From the NCBI GenBank assembly GCA_036897095.1, contig JAYMSP010001369.1, positions 1-32,921 on the forward strand: a DNA stretch of 32,921 nt. The letters are read 5' to 3'. The notes beneath the pieces were generated by a model, which was not told the DNA's origin, did not search any database, and was given only the letters and a program-made list of their open reading frames with translations. Within the stretch, counting starts at the first letter, position 1; the number at the start of each line of letters is the position of its first letter. The stretch comes from Plantago elongata (Eukaryota; Streptophyta; Magnoliopsida; Lamiales; Plantaginaceae). Shown here piece after piece: positions 21,601-31,390 of this stretch. Position numbers and translations under genes: made by a program.

Positions 21601-22724
21601 AGACATTGTACCAGATAGATGAAAAAAGAGCAAGTCTTAGAAAAGACTGCTCTGTTCTAAACACTAGGAAAAAAACTACTCCAAACACTTGGGTGGATAT
21701 CAGTTTAAAGTGAAGTTCAATAAAGTAAATATGTAATATTTAGGAAAACCCGGTCTTTTCTAAGAATTTCACATGAGGAGCAGGTTGCTAATTAAGCAAA
21801 TCGTGTTTGTGTTTTCGTGTTTCACCTTATAACCGAAAGCAAAACCTGATAGATGATTCTAACATAGAAACATGTGAAATTTAGATGCCACCAACAAATT
21901 GAAAAAAAAAAAATCATAGTTGATCGAGTTGTACCATTTGACTTAGGCCATGTTAAATCCTGAGAATCATGTTAATAACAGACGAACCAAAACATGATAG
22001 TTTAGCCGCAGTAAAATGTTAAATCTCGAAACTTTACACATGTTTACTTATGAAGAGATATAAGAACCAAAAATTACTCAACTCAAGCCACAACGAAGAT
22101 AACAAACGGATCAAATATCACTATCCATGAAAACTAACCCTCATAAAACCTCCCAAATATGATTTCAGTAGTAGTCTAAACATGCAGACAACTCAAATAT
22201 GCACAATGAAGAATTCAGAAACTAGACATGAAAAAATGAATACCCCATGGAAATAACATCTTCAACTTCAGTACAAAATGCCATGCAATCCTGGCCTAGC
22301 CCAATTGTGTATTTCCCTTTGCTTGCTCCATCATGAGCCTCCAAAACTTCCTGAATCATCAACAATAATGCTTCATAAATAAGAACAAAATATATTCCTA
22401 AGTAGTTAAAAATTTGAGTCTTTCATCATAAATAAGAAAGAGATCTATTCCTAAGTACTTAAAAATTGAGTCTTTTTAGCTACCTTAATGATCAACCATA
22501 ACTACAAAAGACATAACAACGAACAAACCAATCCAAGATCCATTTCCACCTTTCTAAACCAATCAACAGAACAGAAAAAAAGTGAATCTAAAACCCAAAC
22601 AGAAATTGTGTAAATAGACACCTGAAAGACGAAAAAGGACAAGTCTTTATGGTTTATTTACCTGCTGGATGCAAGTTGGAGGGAAGTAAATTTCCATGGC
22701 GATAATTCCCACATTCTTGGCCAT
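18630..22724 (-). CDS. HMGS: 3-hydroxy-3-methylglutaryl-CoA synthase (twelve exons)
   Basis: Condenses acetyl-CoA with acetoacetyl-CoA to HMG-CoA, the second step of the cytosolic mevalonate pathway to sterols and terpenoids. Exons in transcript order: 22662-22724, 22244-22350, 21379-21511, 20678-20821, 20317-20475, 20065-20138, 19907-19982, 19743-19798, 19578-19665, 19201-19341, 18944-19093, 18630-18821. They sum to 1,383 bases, giving 460 residues, the usual plant length. All borders are GT-AG and the frame is continuous. The start [16 protein letters not shown] is the family N-terminus. By my numbering the catalytic residues are intact: Glu79 (GRLEVGSE), Cys117 (STNACYGG) and His247 (VVFHSPYNK). 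His188 and Ser359 (FSYGSG), reported to affect plant HMGS activity, are also present. There is no transit peptide, which fits a cytosolic enzyme. Odd points are Gly57 where Ser is usual in SMSLTA, and Pro98 in FLMPIFE. Probably functional. Confidence 0.96.
22374..22480. repeat. Direct repeat inside HMGS intron 1
   Basis: CATAAATAAGAA starts at 22374 and again at 22427, each followed by TATTCCTAAGTANTTAAAAATT(T)GAGTCTTT. It is a recent local tandem duplication of about 53 bases, wholly intronic. Confidence 0.6.
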
Positions 22725-22935
22725 CTTCTCTTGTTGTAACTCCAAGAACTAGCACAAATATGAAGCAATGAATAAATTGTGTAATCTTGATTAGTATTAA
22801 TAAATTGTGTAATCTGGCTCTGCTAATCTGGTTATCGAGGAATTAGATTAATAAGCAAAAATATGTATGATTTTTGCAGAAAGGTGGATTGGAGCTATGA
22901 AGAGTGAGTTGTTGCTAGCTAAGCTCGGGTCTCTC

Positions 22936-22943
22936 TATTTATA
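22936..22943 (-). promoter_or_regulatory. HMGS: TATA box of the HMGS gene
   Basis: TATAAATA on the - strand, followed by GAGAGACCCGAGC, lies 212-219 bases upstream of the ATG. With initiation about 30 bases downstream, the 5' UTR would be near 180 bases. It contains a small direct repeat of AATAAATTGTGTAATCT (about 22,776 and 22,799). Confidence 0.65.
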
Positions 22944-23215
22944 GAACCGAGAAGAAGAATTATTCCTATATTTCGTTGTTTCGATGGCCCCCAAAATGTA
23001 CACACCGTGACTTGCATTTCATTCATGTTTTTCAACACTCTGATTTTCAAACTTAGAAACAACTTTGGTGTCGACGTTTGGTAGTTGGTACATGGGTACA
23101 AATTCAAAATTTACTACTCTGGAGATATACTAATCATCTTTTAGGCCGAAATTTGTATTTGAGTCGTATCAATCCGTCACGAATTGTTATACTTATTGGT
23201 CCGTAAAAAATACAG

Positions 23216-23366
23216 GAGCTGATTGGTATAGAATTTGAATGTGCATTTGCATGGATTTTAGTGAAATTGTGTTTGGAATAAAATTGAGGTATTTAAAGTG
23301 TATTTTAGGCAAAATCAATGTTCATCGAACCAAATCGACCGATTTAAATTCCATACCAAACAGCCC
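23216..23366. mobile_element. Harbinger/Tourist-like MITE
   Basis: Left end GAGCTGATTGGTATAGAATTT (23216-23236) and right end, on the other strand, GGGCTGTTTGGTATGGAATTT agree at 18 of 21 positions. The 151-base element has no coding potential. The GGGCTGTTTGGT end is typical of PIF/Harbinger MITEs. A clear 3-bp target duplication was not seen. A diverged partial relative lies at 32476-32568. Confidence 0.65.
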
Positions 23367-24660
23367 ATGCCCATGTAATTATAGACATAATGTAACTTGT
23401 AAAATAATATATCAAAAGTTTAAACCATATAAATGGATCACAAATAAAACTGAACAAGTGTTTTATGATATTAGGGCTAGCCAGGTAAATTTGGTGTTTT
23501 AACCAAATGGAGAGGGTATATTCTCATTTGAAATAAATAATGAAGTGGTGTAGTTTTATAGGTCTTAGGTTGTGTTATCTTCAACTTATAATTATTTCGG
23601 TTAGCTTCGTTCAGTCAACTCTGCTTAGGTTGTGTAGATAATGTAGTGTAGTTCAGTTGGTAAGTCGATTTTCCTCCAATCAATAAGTCGGGAGTTCGAG
23701 TCACCTTTAATCGTTTAAAAAAAAGTTATACTTAAGTGTTTTTATCTTGATTTTTTTATGTGAAGTTCTTGATTAAATGGAGCTTTTAGGAATTACTAAA
23801 TGAAGAAGTTATTAGTACAAATAGATTATAAAAGGGTCCAAAAGTAGGGATATACCATGTCATCTACGCTCTCGTGATAGAGTTGGTGGTGCGTAGCTTA
23901 ATTACACTGATTTGCCATTATGTCAAGTTAAAGAAGAGTATCAAAGCCAGAATTGATTTTGTCAAATATTTGCCTACGTACGTACATACGAAGCATATGT
24001 TTGATGGCGCCATTTCCAATTGACCAAGAGTTCACTACAATGCAAAGTTTGTGTAAAGGCTTGCTTATTATATATATGTAAAAGAGCAAGTATGGTGTGT
24101 GGGATATTAAAAGGAAATAAAATAGATTTTATAATAATATACGGATGGTACATACATATAAATCTAATTAAATAATTATGATTAAACTATTTAACATACA
24201 ACTAAAAATTATGTTAAATTATTATTCATCAGCTATCATTTTTATCATACAAACTAAAAATTATGTTATTATTTAATATAAAAAGTTATTATTATCTATT
24301 AAAGATCAGTTAGAAAAAAATATATAAACTTTTAATATCAAACTACCTATGAAATTTTAATGTTCAACATTATAGTAAGTATTAGTGTGACTGTTTTAAA
24401 GTATTATTATTCGCAAGGTATACCATTTTTATTCTCTGAATAGGTTCGTGATGTTTTCTTCTATTTATCAAATTTTCCAGCAATATATTGGAATGGATGT
24501 GCCTATACTTGGCATTTCTTTATAAATATGCGACTTTTATTGGATTATGTAAATAAAAACTAAGTGCAACTCCTTCCTAGTTTGATTATGGATAACAACA
24601 CTGTTTTACACGAATTACCTTCAATTAACTATAATACTATACTATTAAAATGAAGAAGAA
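23367..24660. other. Intergenic AT-rich stretch
   Basis: No gene was recognised. Apart from the SINE-like sequence listed separately, it is mostly AT-rich DNA. The open frame at 23239-23502 falls largely inside the MITE and is fortuitous. Confidence 0.55.
23636..23725 (+). mobile_element. tRNA-derived SINE-like head
   Basis: A box-like TAGTTCAGTTGG (23649-23660) and B box-like GAGTTCGAGTC (23692-23702) are spaced as in an RNA polymerase III promoter. The stretch between does not fold into a convincing anticodon arm, and an A run follows. This fits a tRNA-derived SINE or tRNA relic, not a working tRNA. Its 3' end is unclear. Confidence 0.45.
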
Positions 24661-24677
24661 AGCAAAACCTTATTGAC

Positions 24678-25229
24678 GTGTATGTTTAAGTCCTCAAGTT
24701 AACGAACCTCACTCTAGTTCGGAACAAAGAATTAAGTAGAAGCACCAAGGGAATCAAGGACGGACCTGAGTCCGACCCTGAGTACATAGGCTTCCCAAAA
24801 GCGTCAAAGACGGACCCAAGTTCGTCCCTAAACATAAACGAGCTCATCACGTCTGTCCCTAAGCATTTGAAGTCTGACCTTGAATGTCGGAGTAATGTCA
24901 CACGCCACCCATTATCGACGACACGAGTCAACATCTCACCCTATCGACCAATCTCGGAGATTGACCGAGCTTTGTCCCCTCAATCGTCTACTATAAATAG
25001 GAGGACATTTACTCCTCATAATGTAAGTAACTACCTCTCAATATTCTACTATTTAATTTTAGGGGTCCGAGTCCGAGCTCTAAGCCTCTAAACAAATAAA
25101 GTCCTCGTCCGGATTGTTTTAGGCAAACCGGCCCAAAAGAATCTAATCCTTTCCTCTTATTTATTTCATAGACGGACCTTCTTTACCGACGAACTTTCTC
25201 CGTGCTCGTACCTTCTCCAGGGTTGCACA
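24678..25229 (+). mobile_element. LTR-like fragment (possible solo LTR)
   Basis: A block of higher GC content than its AT-rich surroundings. It carries repeated GACGGACC/GTCCGACC motifs, then CTATAAATAGGAGG at about 24,992 (a TATA box), T-rich transcribed-looking DNA, and an ending with CTCCGTGCTCG and GGGTTGCACA. This layout resembles a Ty3/gypsy-type LTR. The TG and CA ends are guesses, no target duplication was found, and no gag or pol frames flank it. Confidence 0.4.
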
Positions 25230-25349
25230 TTCTTTAAATGTTGATTTAAGATGAATTAAGACGAACAAACTTAATTTCCTTCCTTCCAAGACGAATTTCA
25301 ACTTGTCTAATCTGCAAACTTAGCACTTACCGTTTATACACTATCACTT

Positions 25350-25383
<34 letters not shown>
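25350..25383. repeat. (CA)n(TA)n microsatellite
   Basis: About ten CA repeats run directly into TATATATA. It is a compound dinucleotide microsatellite. Confidence 0.9.
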
Positions 25384-26100
25384 GATATTTTCTATAATTC
25401 TTTTAAAAAGTCCGATGCAAAATAAAATGTTTGATAGCATATTACAAACTTGAATATTTTTTAGGGTCGACTGTACTGGGCCGGCTCCGTACTGGTTCAA
25501 AAATCTGGTTAAGGGAGTAAATTGAGAAGATAACAGTTGTGAAATTGGAACATATTCGCATTCTTGGATTATTGATTTGTATCCAAAAGTTGTTGACAGT
25601 TCTAAAATAAACGGCTCTAACTCTCATCTATTATAGTGTTGTAATCTGTACGTGCGTACTTGTCTTGTCGGTGACAACAAATCCACGAACAAGTTATAAG
25701 TAACCTGGTTACAACTTATAAACTGCATCTGAATGGAATCATTATGTTAAACATCAATCAATAAATCACAACCCAATACCCAACTGCAAACGTACACGAT
25801 TACCATGCCACACAACTATTAATGTCGATCGTCTTTATCAATCAACTCGATCATTTCGGCAATTCATTTCCTTACCGAATAAGGTGGCTATTGATTTTAT
25901 ACTCCAATGTTTCCAATTTTTCTTTTTATTGAAATTAAGGTTCTAGAAGTAGAAGATTACTGCATTTTGAAATCGTAAGGAAAACATATTACGTATTATT
26001 ACTAGTCTATAATTCGTCGATACCAACATGAATAGTAACGAAAAATGTTACAAGTACTGGATCACAATTTAACATGCTAGAACAGGATAAATGAACTAGT
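25384..26100. other. Intergenic stretch left of the RPN12 relic
   Basis: No gene or transposon end was recognised. The open frame 25442-25627 on the - strand has no motif. Confidence 0.5.
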
Positions 26101-26126
26101 ATGAGATGGATCATACATCCCTTCCC

Positions 26127-26727
26127 TCACACAATCCGCTCCATTTCCCTTGCATAACTCAGTGTCTGGTTAATTAGCCTGGTGGATGGGATCTCCTTGC
26201 ATGACATGGATTCTCTTTCACTGCATCCAGCTATTTCATCCCTTACAGTCTTTGCTAGCAGATCCATGAAGTATACATATGTTTCATGAGGTACAGTCCG
26301 TCTAGCGCTCAATACACGATCATAAGCTCCTTCCATGAAGGATTGCTCCAATTCAACAGCATGCTTAATGCATGGATTCTCCAAAGCATTAGGAGGTAGC
26401 AATTCCAACTCAATATAGAATTCCGCAATTCTATTCTGCACGAGTAGCCTCAAGAGATTGAGATGTAAAGAGGATATTCGTCAGGAGATTGTGGGAGACG
26501 ACCGCGTGCATCTGTGTAGTAAGGCTTAAGCTGAAGAAAGTCCCTCTCAAATGCATCCTGATCTTCATTCTTCACGCTCAAGACAACTGCATGCTCATAT
26601 ATATCCCTTGCTATTGCCAGTTCATTAGTTGCATTAGGTGTTTCCGCAAACAAGGAGGGTAGACTCTTAAACCCTGTCAATTCAATCTTGAGCTGAGAGA
26701 GCAATCGCGTACAAGTATCGAAATCTT
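26127..26727 (-). pseudogene. RPN12: Broken 26S proteasome subunit RPN12 (PSMD8)
   Basis: RPN12 is a PCI-domain subunit of the proteasome lid. On the - strand homology starts at 26727 with DFDTCTRLLSQLK, then LTGFKSLPSLF, ARDIYEHAVVLSVKNEDQDA and QLKPYYTDARGRLPQSPDE. A frameshift near 26,450-26,470 leads to a stop. The next frame continues NLLRLLVQNR, CIKHAVELEQSFMEGAYDRV, YVYFMDLLAKTVRDEIAGCSE and ends CKEIPSTRLINQTLSYAREMERIV. Three lesions are visible: the N-terminal part and start codon are missing, there is the frameshift, and about 45 residues of the PCI winged-helix end between GCSE and CKEIP are absent with the frame kept. No introns interrupt the block, suggesting a copy from mRNA, although no poly(A) tract was found. 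It should not make a working subunit. Confidence 0.87.
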
Positions 26728-27159
26728 ATATTTAAATATAAGTATATTTAGCTAGATATCGAATAAGGGATTCTAATTCAATTATATTTTTTAATTATTG
26801 ATATTAAGGAATCATAAAGAGAGTATAGATTTGATACCAGTTAGGGAGCTCCCTACCAGTTACAATCGCTAAGAACTCATGCATCTATAAATATATTGAA
26901 AAAAGATTGTGTTAGAGTCTTAGAGAAAGGAACATGTTTGCAACACGTATACCAGTGTATTTCATAGAATCAAAGAATTATTACCTTATCGAACACTACC
27001 CTGCAAATCATGTTGGTTGTCGTATTATGTGGCCCTTTTTTTGCCTATGACACTAGAAAGGACGGAGCATACAGCTGAATTTAGAGTAGGTAGTTGCATA
27101 CATGCGAGGAAGAGAAAGAGGCAGAGCTATGTTTATTGTCATAACCAAGTAAATTGATA

Positions 27160-27241
27160 TCGAAAATTATCCTCTAGATTACCTTTTAATACGAATATGT
27201 TCGAAAATTATCCTCTAGACTACCTTTTAATATGAATATGT
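27160..27241. repeat. 41-bp tandem duplication
   Basis: TCGAAAATTATCCTCTAGA and the 22 bases after it are repeated head to tail from 27201, with only two differences seen (ATTACC/ACTACC and TACGAAT/TATGAAT). It is recent and non-coding. Confidence 0.85.
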
Positions 27242-27608
27242 ATTAACAAGAGAAACTATGTTAAGCCATTTCTAATGAAATAAAAGGCCAATGTTAAACG
27301 TAGAACCATTTTTACTAAATACATTATATAAATTATAAATATGACATTAACTTATAATAAATGGGCTAAAGAACATAATAGTTAATTTAACAACAAAATG
27401 AAAAAATAGATCTATATGTTATTTTTAAACAAAATAATGTTCAAGTTTAATTAGAATAGTGAAGATTCATTTTAATCTGGTTCAACCAACCGATTTATTC
27501 AAATCACGTTCATCCGACTGAACCTCCTAGGTTGAATTGACTGGTGTGGATCTGGGTCTAATAAGTAATAACATACCACACATGTACGAACATAAAATCT
27601 ATGTATAG

Positions 27609-27728
27609 GCTATGTTCTCGTTAACTGGAATTTACTGAACTGAACTGAAGTTATAAGGTATAAATTATAACTAAACAAAACTGAACTAAACCAAACTGAA
27701 GTGATTTTAAGTTGAATAGAACAAAGTC
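27609..27728. mobile_element. Short MITE with GTTCT ends
   Basis: Left end GCTATGTTCTCGTTAACT and right end, on the other strand, GACTTTGTTCTATTCAACTT are imperfect inverted repeats. Between them are ACTGAACTGAACTGAAG-type repeats. This is the look of a common small plant MITE; the superfamily is not certain. Confidence 0.45.
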
Positions 27729-28230
27729 TAAATGCATAACATACAACACACTTTGAGCCATTTCAACAACTCCTAACACACAACTCTATTTCGACAGCTC
27801 CTAATACACTCATATATTCAAAGACTTGTTTTGTGCAATGTATACACTACTATACAATATGTTTTATGATCAAAGTCTATCTAAGAATACTTAACCTTTA
27901 ATCTTCATAAACTTGTGTAATCTTCAATCTTCACTTTTTAATTAAATTTCATTGCTAGGATCCTTCTTTATGGTTTTCTTTAAAATATAAAATTACATTC
28001 AGAGACCTAATAATAATAATACAATTTTTACTATACTAACATACTAAGTAATTTCCTCTTTTACAATGTTCAAGTGAACTAAGAGTAATGGTCAACTTTA
28101 TGTACTAAGATAAGTCGTATGGTGATTGATCAAAAATACTAACATACATTCTTAATATCCGGTAGATTCAAAACATGATTAATTTCATGCAACTGAAAAG
28201 TGGTGTGTTTCCGACGCTCTTAACGGTTAC

Positions 28231-28636
28231 GCTATTCCCATTAGGAATCTTGATCGCCGGTTCATCGCCTTCCAATTGAATCTTAAGGGGCTGATTGGGA
28301 ATCAATCTGAATTGGAAAATGACCATTCAAATGTCCTGTTTTATACACAAAACCGGCCATTTGAATGGGCATTTTCCAATTCAAATCGATTCTTAATCAG
28401 CCCCTTCCTTCATCACAAGAGATTTGTTCGGATGCTATTCCCATTAGGAATCTTGATCACCGGTTCATCGCCTTCCAATTGAATTTTAAGGGGCTGATTG
28501 AGAATTGATTTGAATTGAAAAATGACCATTCAAATGGCCTATTTTATATACAAAACAGATCATTTGAATGGGCGTTTCTCAATTCAAATCGATTCTCAAT
28601 CAGTCCCTTCCTTCATCACAAGAGATTTGTTCTGAT
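28231..28636. repeat. Two tandem 203-bp units, each with a long hairpin
   Basis: The unit GCTATTCCCATTAGGAATCTTGATC... at 28231-28433 is repeated at 28434-28636. Each unit holds an imperfect inverted repeat of about 122 bases (28285-28406 and 28488-28609). The arms begin AAGGGGCTGATT and end AATCAGCCCCTT, with GAATTGGAAAATG facing CATTTTCCAATTC and CCATTCAAATG facing CATTTGAATGG. The hairpins look like a foldback MITE duplicated with part of its flank. The open frames across them are by-products. Confidence 0.8.
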
Positions 28637-28986
28637 GCACCTGAATCTATTACCCATGGTTTTTTGTGCTTGCCGCGTTTGTTGCGGGAAGCCGGGAATC
28701 AGCATCTTATTTGTTGTTTTCTTTGGTCCAAGGTACTTGGTAAATTGTGTATGTTGGCATGTTGCTCATGTGTCAATCCTGTTCGTGACATTTCATGGGC
28801 ATCTCAGTTTTACTCCAACTACCTTCTGTAGATTTAGGATGCATGTGGGGTTTGGTAACCAGGTTTGACTCTGGTACCATGTAAAATTTCATATAGTCAC
28901 AGAGCATGTGTAAGGAATTGATAATTCTCATTAGCAACAATATGACTCTTATAATTTACAGAAAAGAGATTCAAAGGGATGAAAAA
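28637..28986. other. Stretch right of the hairpin repeats
   Basis: It contains TTCTTTGGTCCAAGGTACTTGG and GTTGCTCATGTGTCAATCC in one frame (about 28,560-28,830), vaguely like the end of a retroelement polyprotein. I cannot support a family, and the frame opens within the repeat. Confidence 0.25.
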
Positions 28987-28988
28987 TA

Positions 28989-29319
28989 CTCCATCCGTTC
29001 CTCTGTCTCAAATTGAAAGTCTCGTATTTCATTTTAAATTGTCCTAAATTGAAGTTTCATTTTTTAAATAGAAAATATTTTCCCTACTTCATACATTATA
29101 TCTTATATTTTATTCACTATTTCTCCTACTTTATACATTATTTCTCATACTTTATTCATTATTTCTCCTATTTTATACATTATCTCTCATACTTTATTTA
29201 TTATATCTCCTACTTTATCCAATCACATTCATACTTTCTTGCATTTTTTTCTACTTTATTATTTTTATTTAAAATTATGTTCGGTTCCTAGAATTTTTAA
29301 TTTAAAATGGAGGGAATAG
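28989..29319. mobile_element. Stowaway-like MITE with internal tandem array
   Basis: The left end is TA-CTCCATCCGTTCCTCTG. The right end, on the other strand, is TA-CTATTCCCTCCATTTTAAA. Both are variants of the CTCCCTCCGT Stowaway end and are flanked by TA (28987-28988 and 29320-29321). The interior is AT-rich and carries a six-fold 21-bp array. Confidence 0.6.
29094..29219. repeat. Six 21-bp tandem repeats
   Basis: Units resemble CATTATTTCTCATACTTTATT, alternating between TCTCATACTTTATT and TCTCCTACTTTATA forms, so the higher-order period is 42. Because 21 is a multiple of three, the frame stays open and yields a spurious YFIHYFS-repeat peptide. Confidence 0.9.
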
Positions 29320-29715
29320 TACATTGCAGAAAATATGTCCTAATATGAGACATATTACACAATCAATCAATATCACAACGAATAAGGAATAGTATAAATA
29401 GAATCCTACAACATATGGACATAGATACTCCGTGAATATGATGAGAGTTCCAATAACCCTTTCTTCTCAAATTTGTTTTCAATCTTTTATTTCTTCCGGT
29501 CTTTCGTTTTCGTGTATTCAAGGTGAAGGGAAATTTTCATTGATTCTGTTGTTTTTACTTGTTGCATGTATTGATAGTTGATGAAGAATTTACTGCCTAT
29601 GATATTGAACATATTATGAAAGAACTTTTTTTTAAGTATATTAAATTACGTTAGTGATATAACATTACTAATTCAAATCACAATATATATAATAATATAT
29701 ATAAAAATAATAAGG

Positions 29716-30360
29716 TGGTGCAGTGGAATGGAGCTTTAACGGAGATGAGCAGCGACGGACGCAGAAAAAATAGTCAGGGTAGCAATCGTTAAACATAACA
29801 AAAAGTAACAAGTTATGAACTATTAAATTTATACTTAATTACAATGATTTTAGGTGTTTCACATTATTATGTTCGAATTATATTCTTAGTAATTTTCAAC
29901 ACATAAAAATATGTTACATTACTTATTTATAGTAACTTTAAGATACATAACAACCACGATATACAATTATATATTTAAAAATATATATATATATTCCATC
30001 AATTGAGTATATTATTTATTTATTCATTCAATTAATTCAATATCATCACAACTTTAAGTATATTTTGCTATTAAATTCTTCAAATCTTTTAACGAGATTT
30101 TGTATTTTTAGTTAGATTTGTTTGTACGGCTGAATATACTTTTTGATACTTTCTGATTTTATGGAAGATTTATAAATTAAATAGTGTTATCCGTGAATAA
30201 ACTAATTTCTAAGGGTATTGGTCATTTCTTGGCTAAAATTCAGGGGGAGCAATTGCTGCCCCCGGTTATATGTTGTGTCTGTGCCTGGGGATGAGGAGGT
30301 GCAAGGTGGTGTAGGGTTCGATCATTAGTGGAGATAAAAGGTAGTTTCGGAGTAAGGTGT
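29716..30360 (+). mobile_element. SINE-like sequence split by a hAT-type element
   Basis: If the insertion 29750-30287 and one 8-bp duplication are removed, the remainder holds A box-like TGGTGCAGTGG (29716-29726) and B box-like GGTTCGATCAT (30315-30325), about 50 bases apart. That is the layout of a tRNA-derived SINE. Its 5' and 3' ends are not clear. Confidence 0.45.
29750..30287. mobile_element. Non-autonomous hAT-type element
   Basis: The left end is CAGCGACGGACGCAGAAA. The right end, on the other strand, is CAGGCACAGACACAACAT. Both resemble the CAGNGGCGGANCCAG ends of plant hAT elements. The flanks GAGATGAG (29742-29749) and GGGATGAG (30288-30295) are an 8-bp target duplication with one change, as hAT transposition makes. 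The 538-base interior has no transposase. Confidence 0.75.
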
Positions 30361-30949
30361 GTTTGGTATAGGAGTAGAGTAGTGTAGGAGCAATTGTAAT
30401 ATTTGACGTTTCAAAAAAGATAATGAAATAGTACTTAACACCCGTGATATTGCGAGCAAATCACGTTTCTCCCAGTTACCATGTTTCATTTTCAGTCCAG
30501 TTGTTCAAACGTAATACCCGGTCCCGAATATAACTTTAATCAGAATATAATTGTCAAACTAAGGAACATAAGCTATATAAGCGAGAACATTGACAATATA
30601 AGTAATAATATTATAATATTTAAAATATCATGTACCATATAAAATATTAGAGAGATATCACCAGAATCATTACATAATCATTCGAACCCTTAAACGTATT
30701 ATTAACAACATTACACGTACCGTAACACAAATACTCTCTTACAAAAAAATATATTTTTTAAGTTGTACATTTTCCATATCACTTATAACATTACATACAT
30801 AAGCCATAATATTATACATAATTACTAGAACATTGAGTAATTCTCTATACGATTTTTCCATATTTGTTTTCAAATTTCAACTACAAATGTGAAAAGAAAT
30901 CATCTATCCATTAAATTTTGAAATAAAATATTGTTGAAACTATGGTTGT
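30361..30949. other. Intergenic AT-rich stretch
   Basis: No gene was seen. GTTTGGTATAGGAGTAGAGTAGTGTAGG at its left edge recalls the Harbinger-like ends listed elsewhere but lacks a matching partner. Confidence 0.4.
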
Positions 30950-31290
30950 TGCGCGAGTAGAGCCTTAACGAGGGCTTAACTCGAGTCGACTCGTTAAGGC
31001 TCGAGCTCGGCTCGCTCGATAAGGTAAACGAGTCGAGTTCCAGCATCATATTATGCTTGTTTATTTAACGAGACGAGCTCGATAAAGCTCCTTAAATGTA
31101 ATTATTTTAATAAAATTATTATATTATAATTATTTTTAATAGATAAGTCCCGTTGAAACTCGTAATTTTTTGAGTCAAGCTCGAGCTCGTATGTTACTCG
31201 AGCCCCTTTTTTAAACACATTTTGTTTACGAGCCGAGCTCGTGCTCGAGCTCGAACCGAGTACCACAATACTCAGCTCGGCTCGTTTAAT
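30950..31290. mobile_element. Palindromic GAGCTC/CTCGAG-rich MITE-like element
   Basis: Two GC-rich arms full of CTCGAGCTCGGCTCG (30,970-31,035) and CGAGCCGAGCTCGTGCTCGAGC (31,229-31,290) face each other across an AT-rich middle. Long complementary stretches such as AAGGTAAACGAG against TTTACGAG allow a large foldback. Arms of this kind are typical of a widespread plant MITE. Exact ends and target duplication are unclear. Confidence 0.55.
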
Positions 31291-31390
31291 ATCACTAATT
31301 GAAACGTATGTACGAGCACACTTTGAGTAGATCGGTGGTAAATAACCAAATCATAGTAGAAATATCAATTTTTGATCATATTTTGATATA

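Larger units (their letters stand above)
26728..28230. other. Intergenic AT-rich stretch with small repeats
   Basis: No gene was recognised in about 1.5 kb. It contains the 41-bp tandem duplication and the short MITE at 27609-27728, both listed separately; the remainder is low-complexity AT-rich DNA. Confidence 0.55.

Noticed and set aside
24686-24934. 82-codon open frame on the - strand
   Set aside because: It falls within the LTR-like block, antisense to its TATA box, and resembles no known protein.
28515-28868. 117-codon open frame on the + strand
   Set aside because: It begins inside the second 203-bp hairpin unit and overlaps another frame of similar length; no motif or coding signal supports it.
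29094-29219. Regular repeats that might suggest a CRISPR array
   Set aside because: Units are directly adjacent with no spacers, and the context is plant nuclear DNA.
29013-29291. 92-codon open frame with repeated YFIHYFS peptide
   Set aside because: It is a by-product of a 21-bp tandem array in a MITE; the unit length being a multiple of three keeps the frame open.
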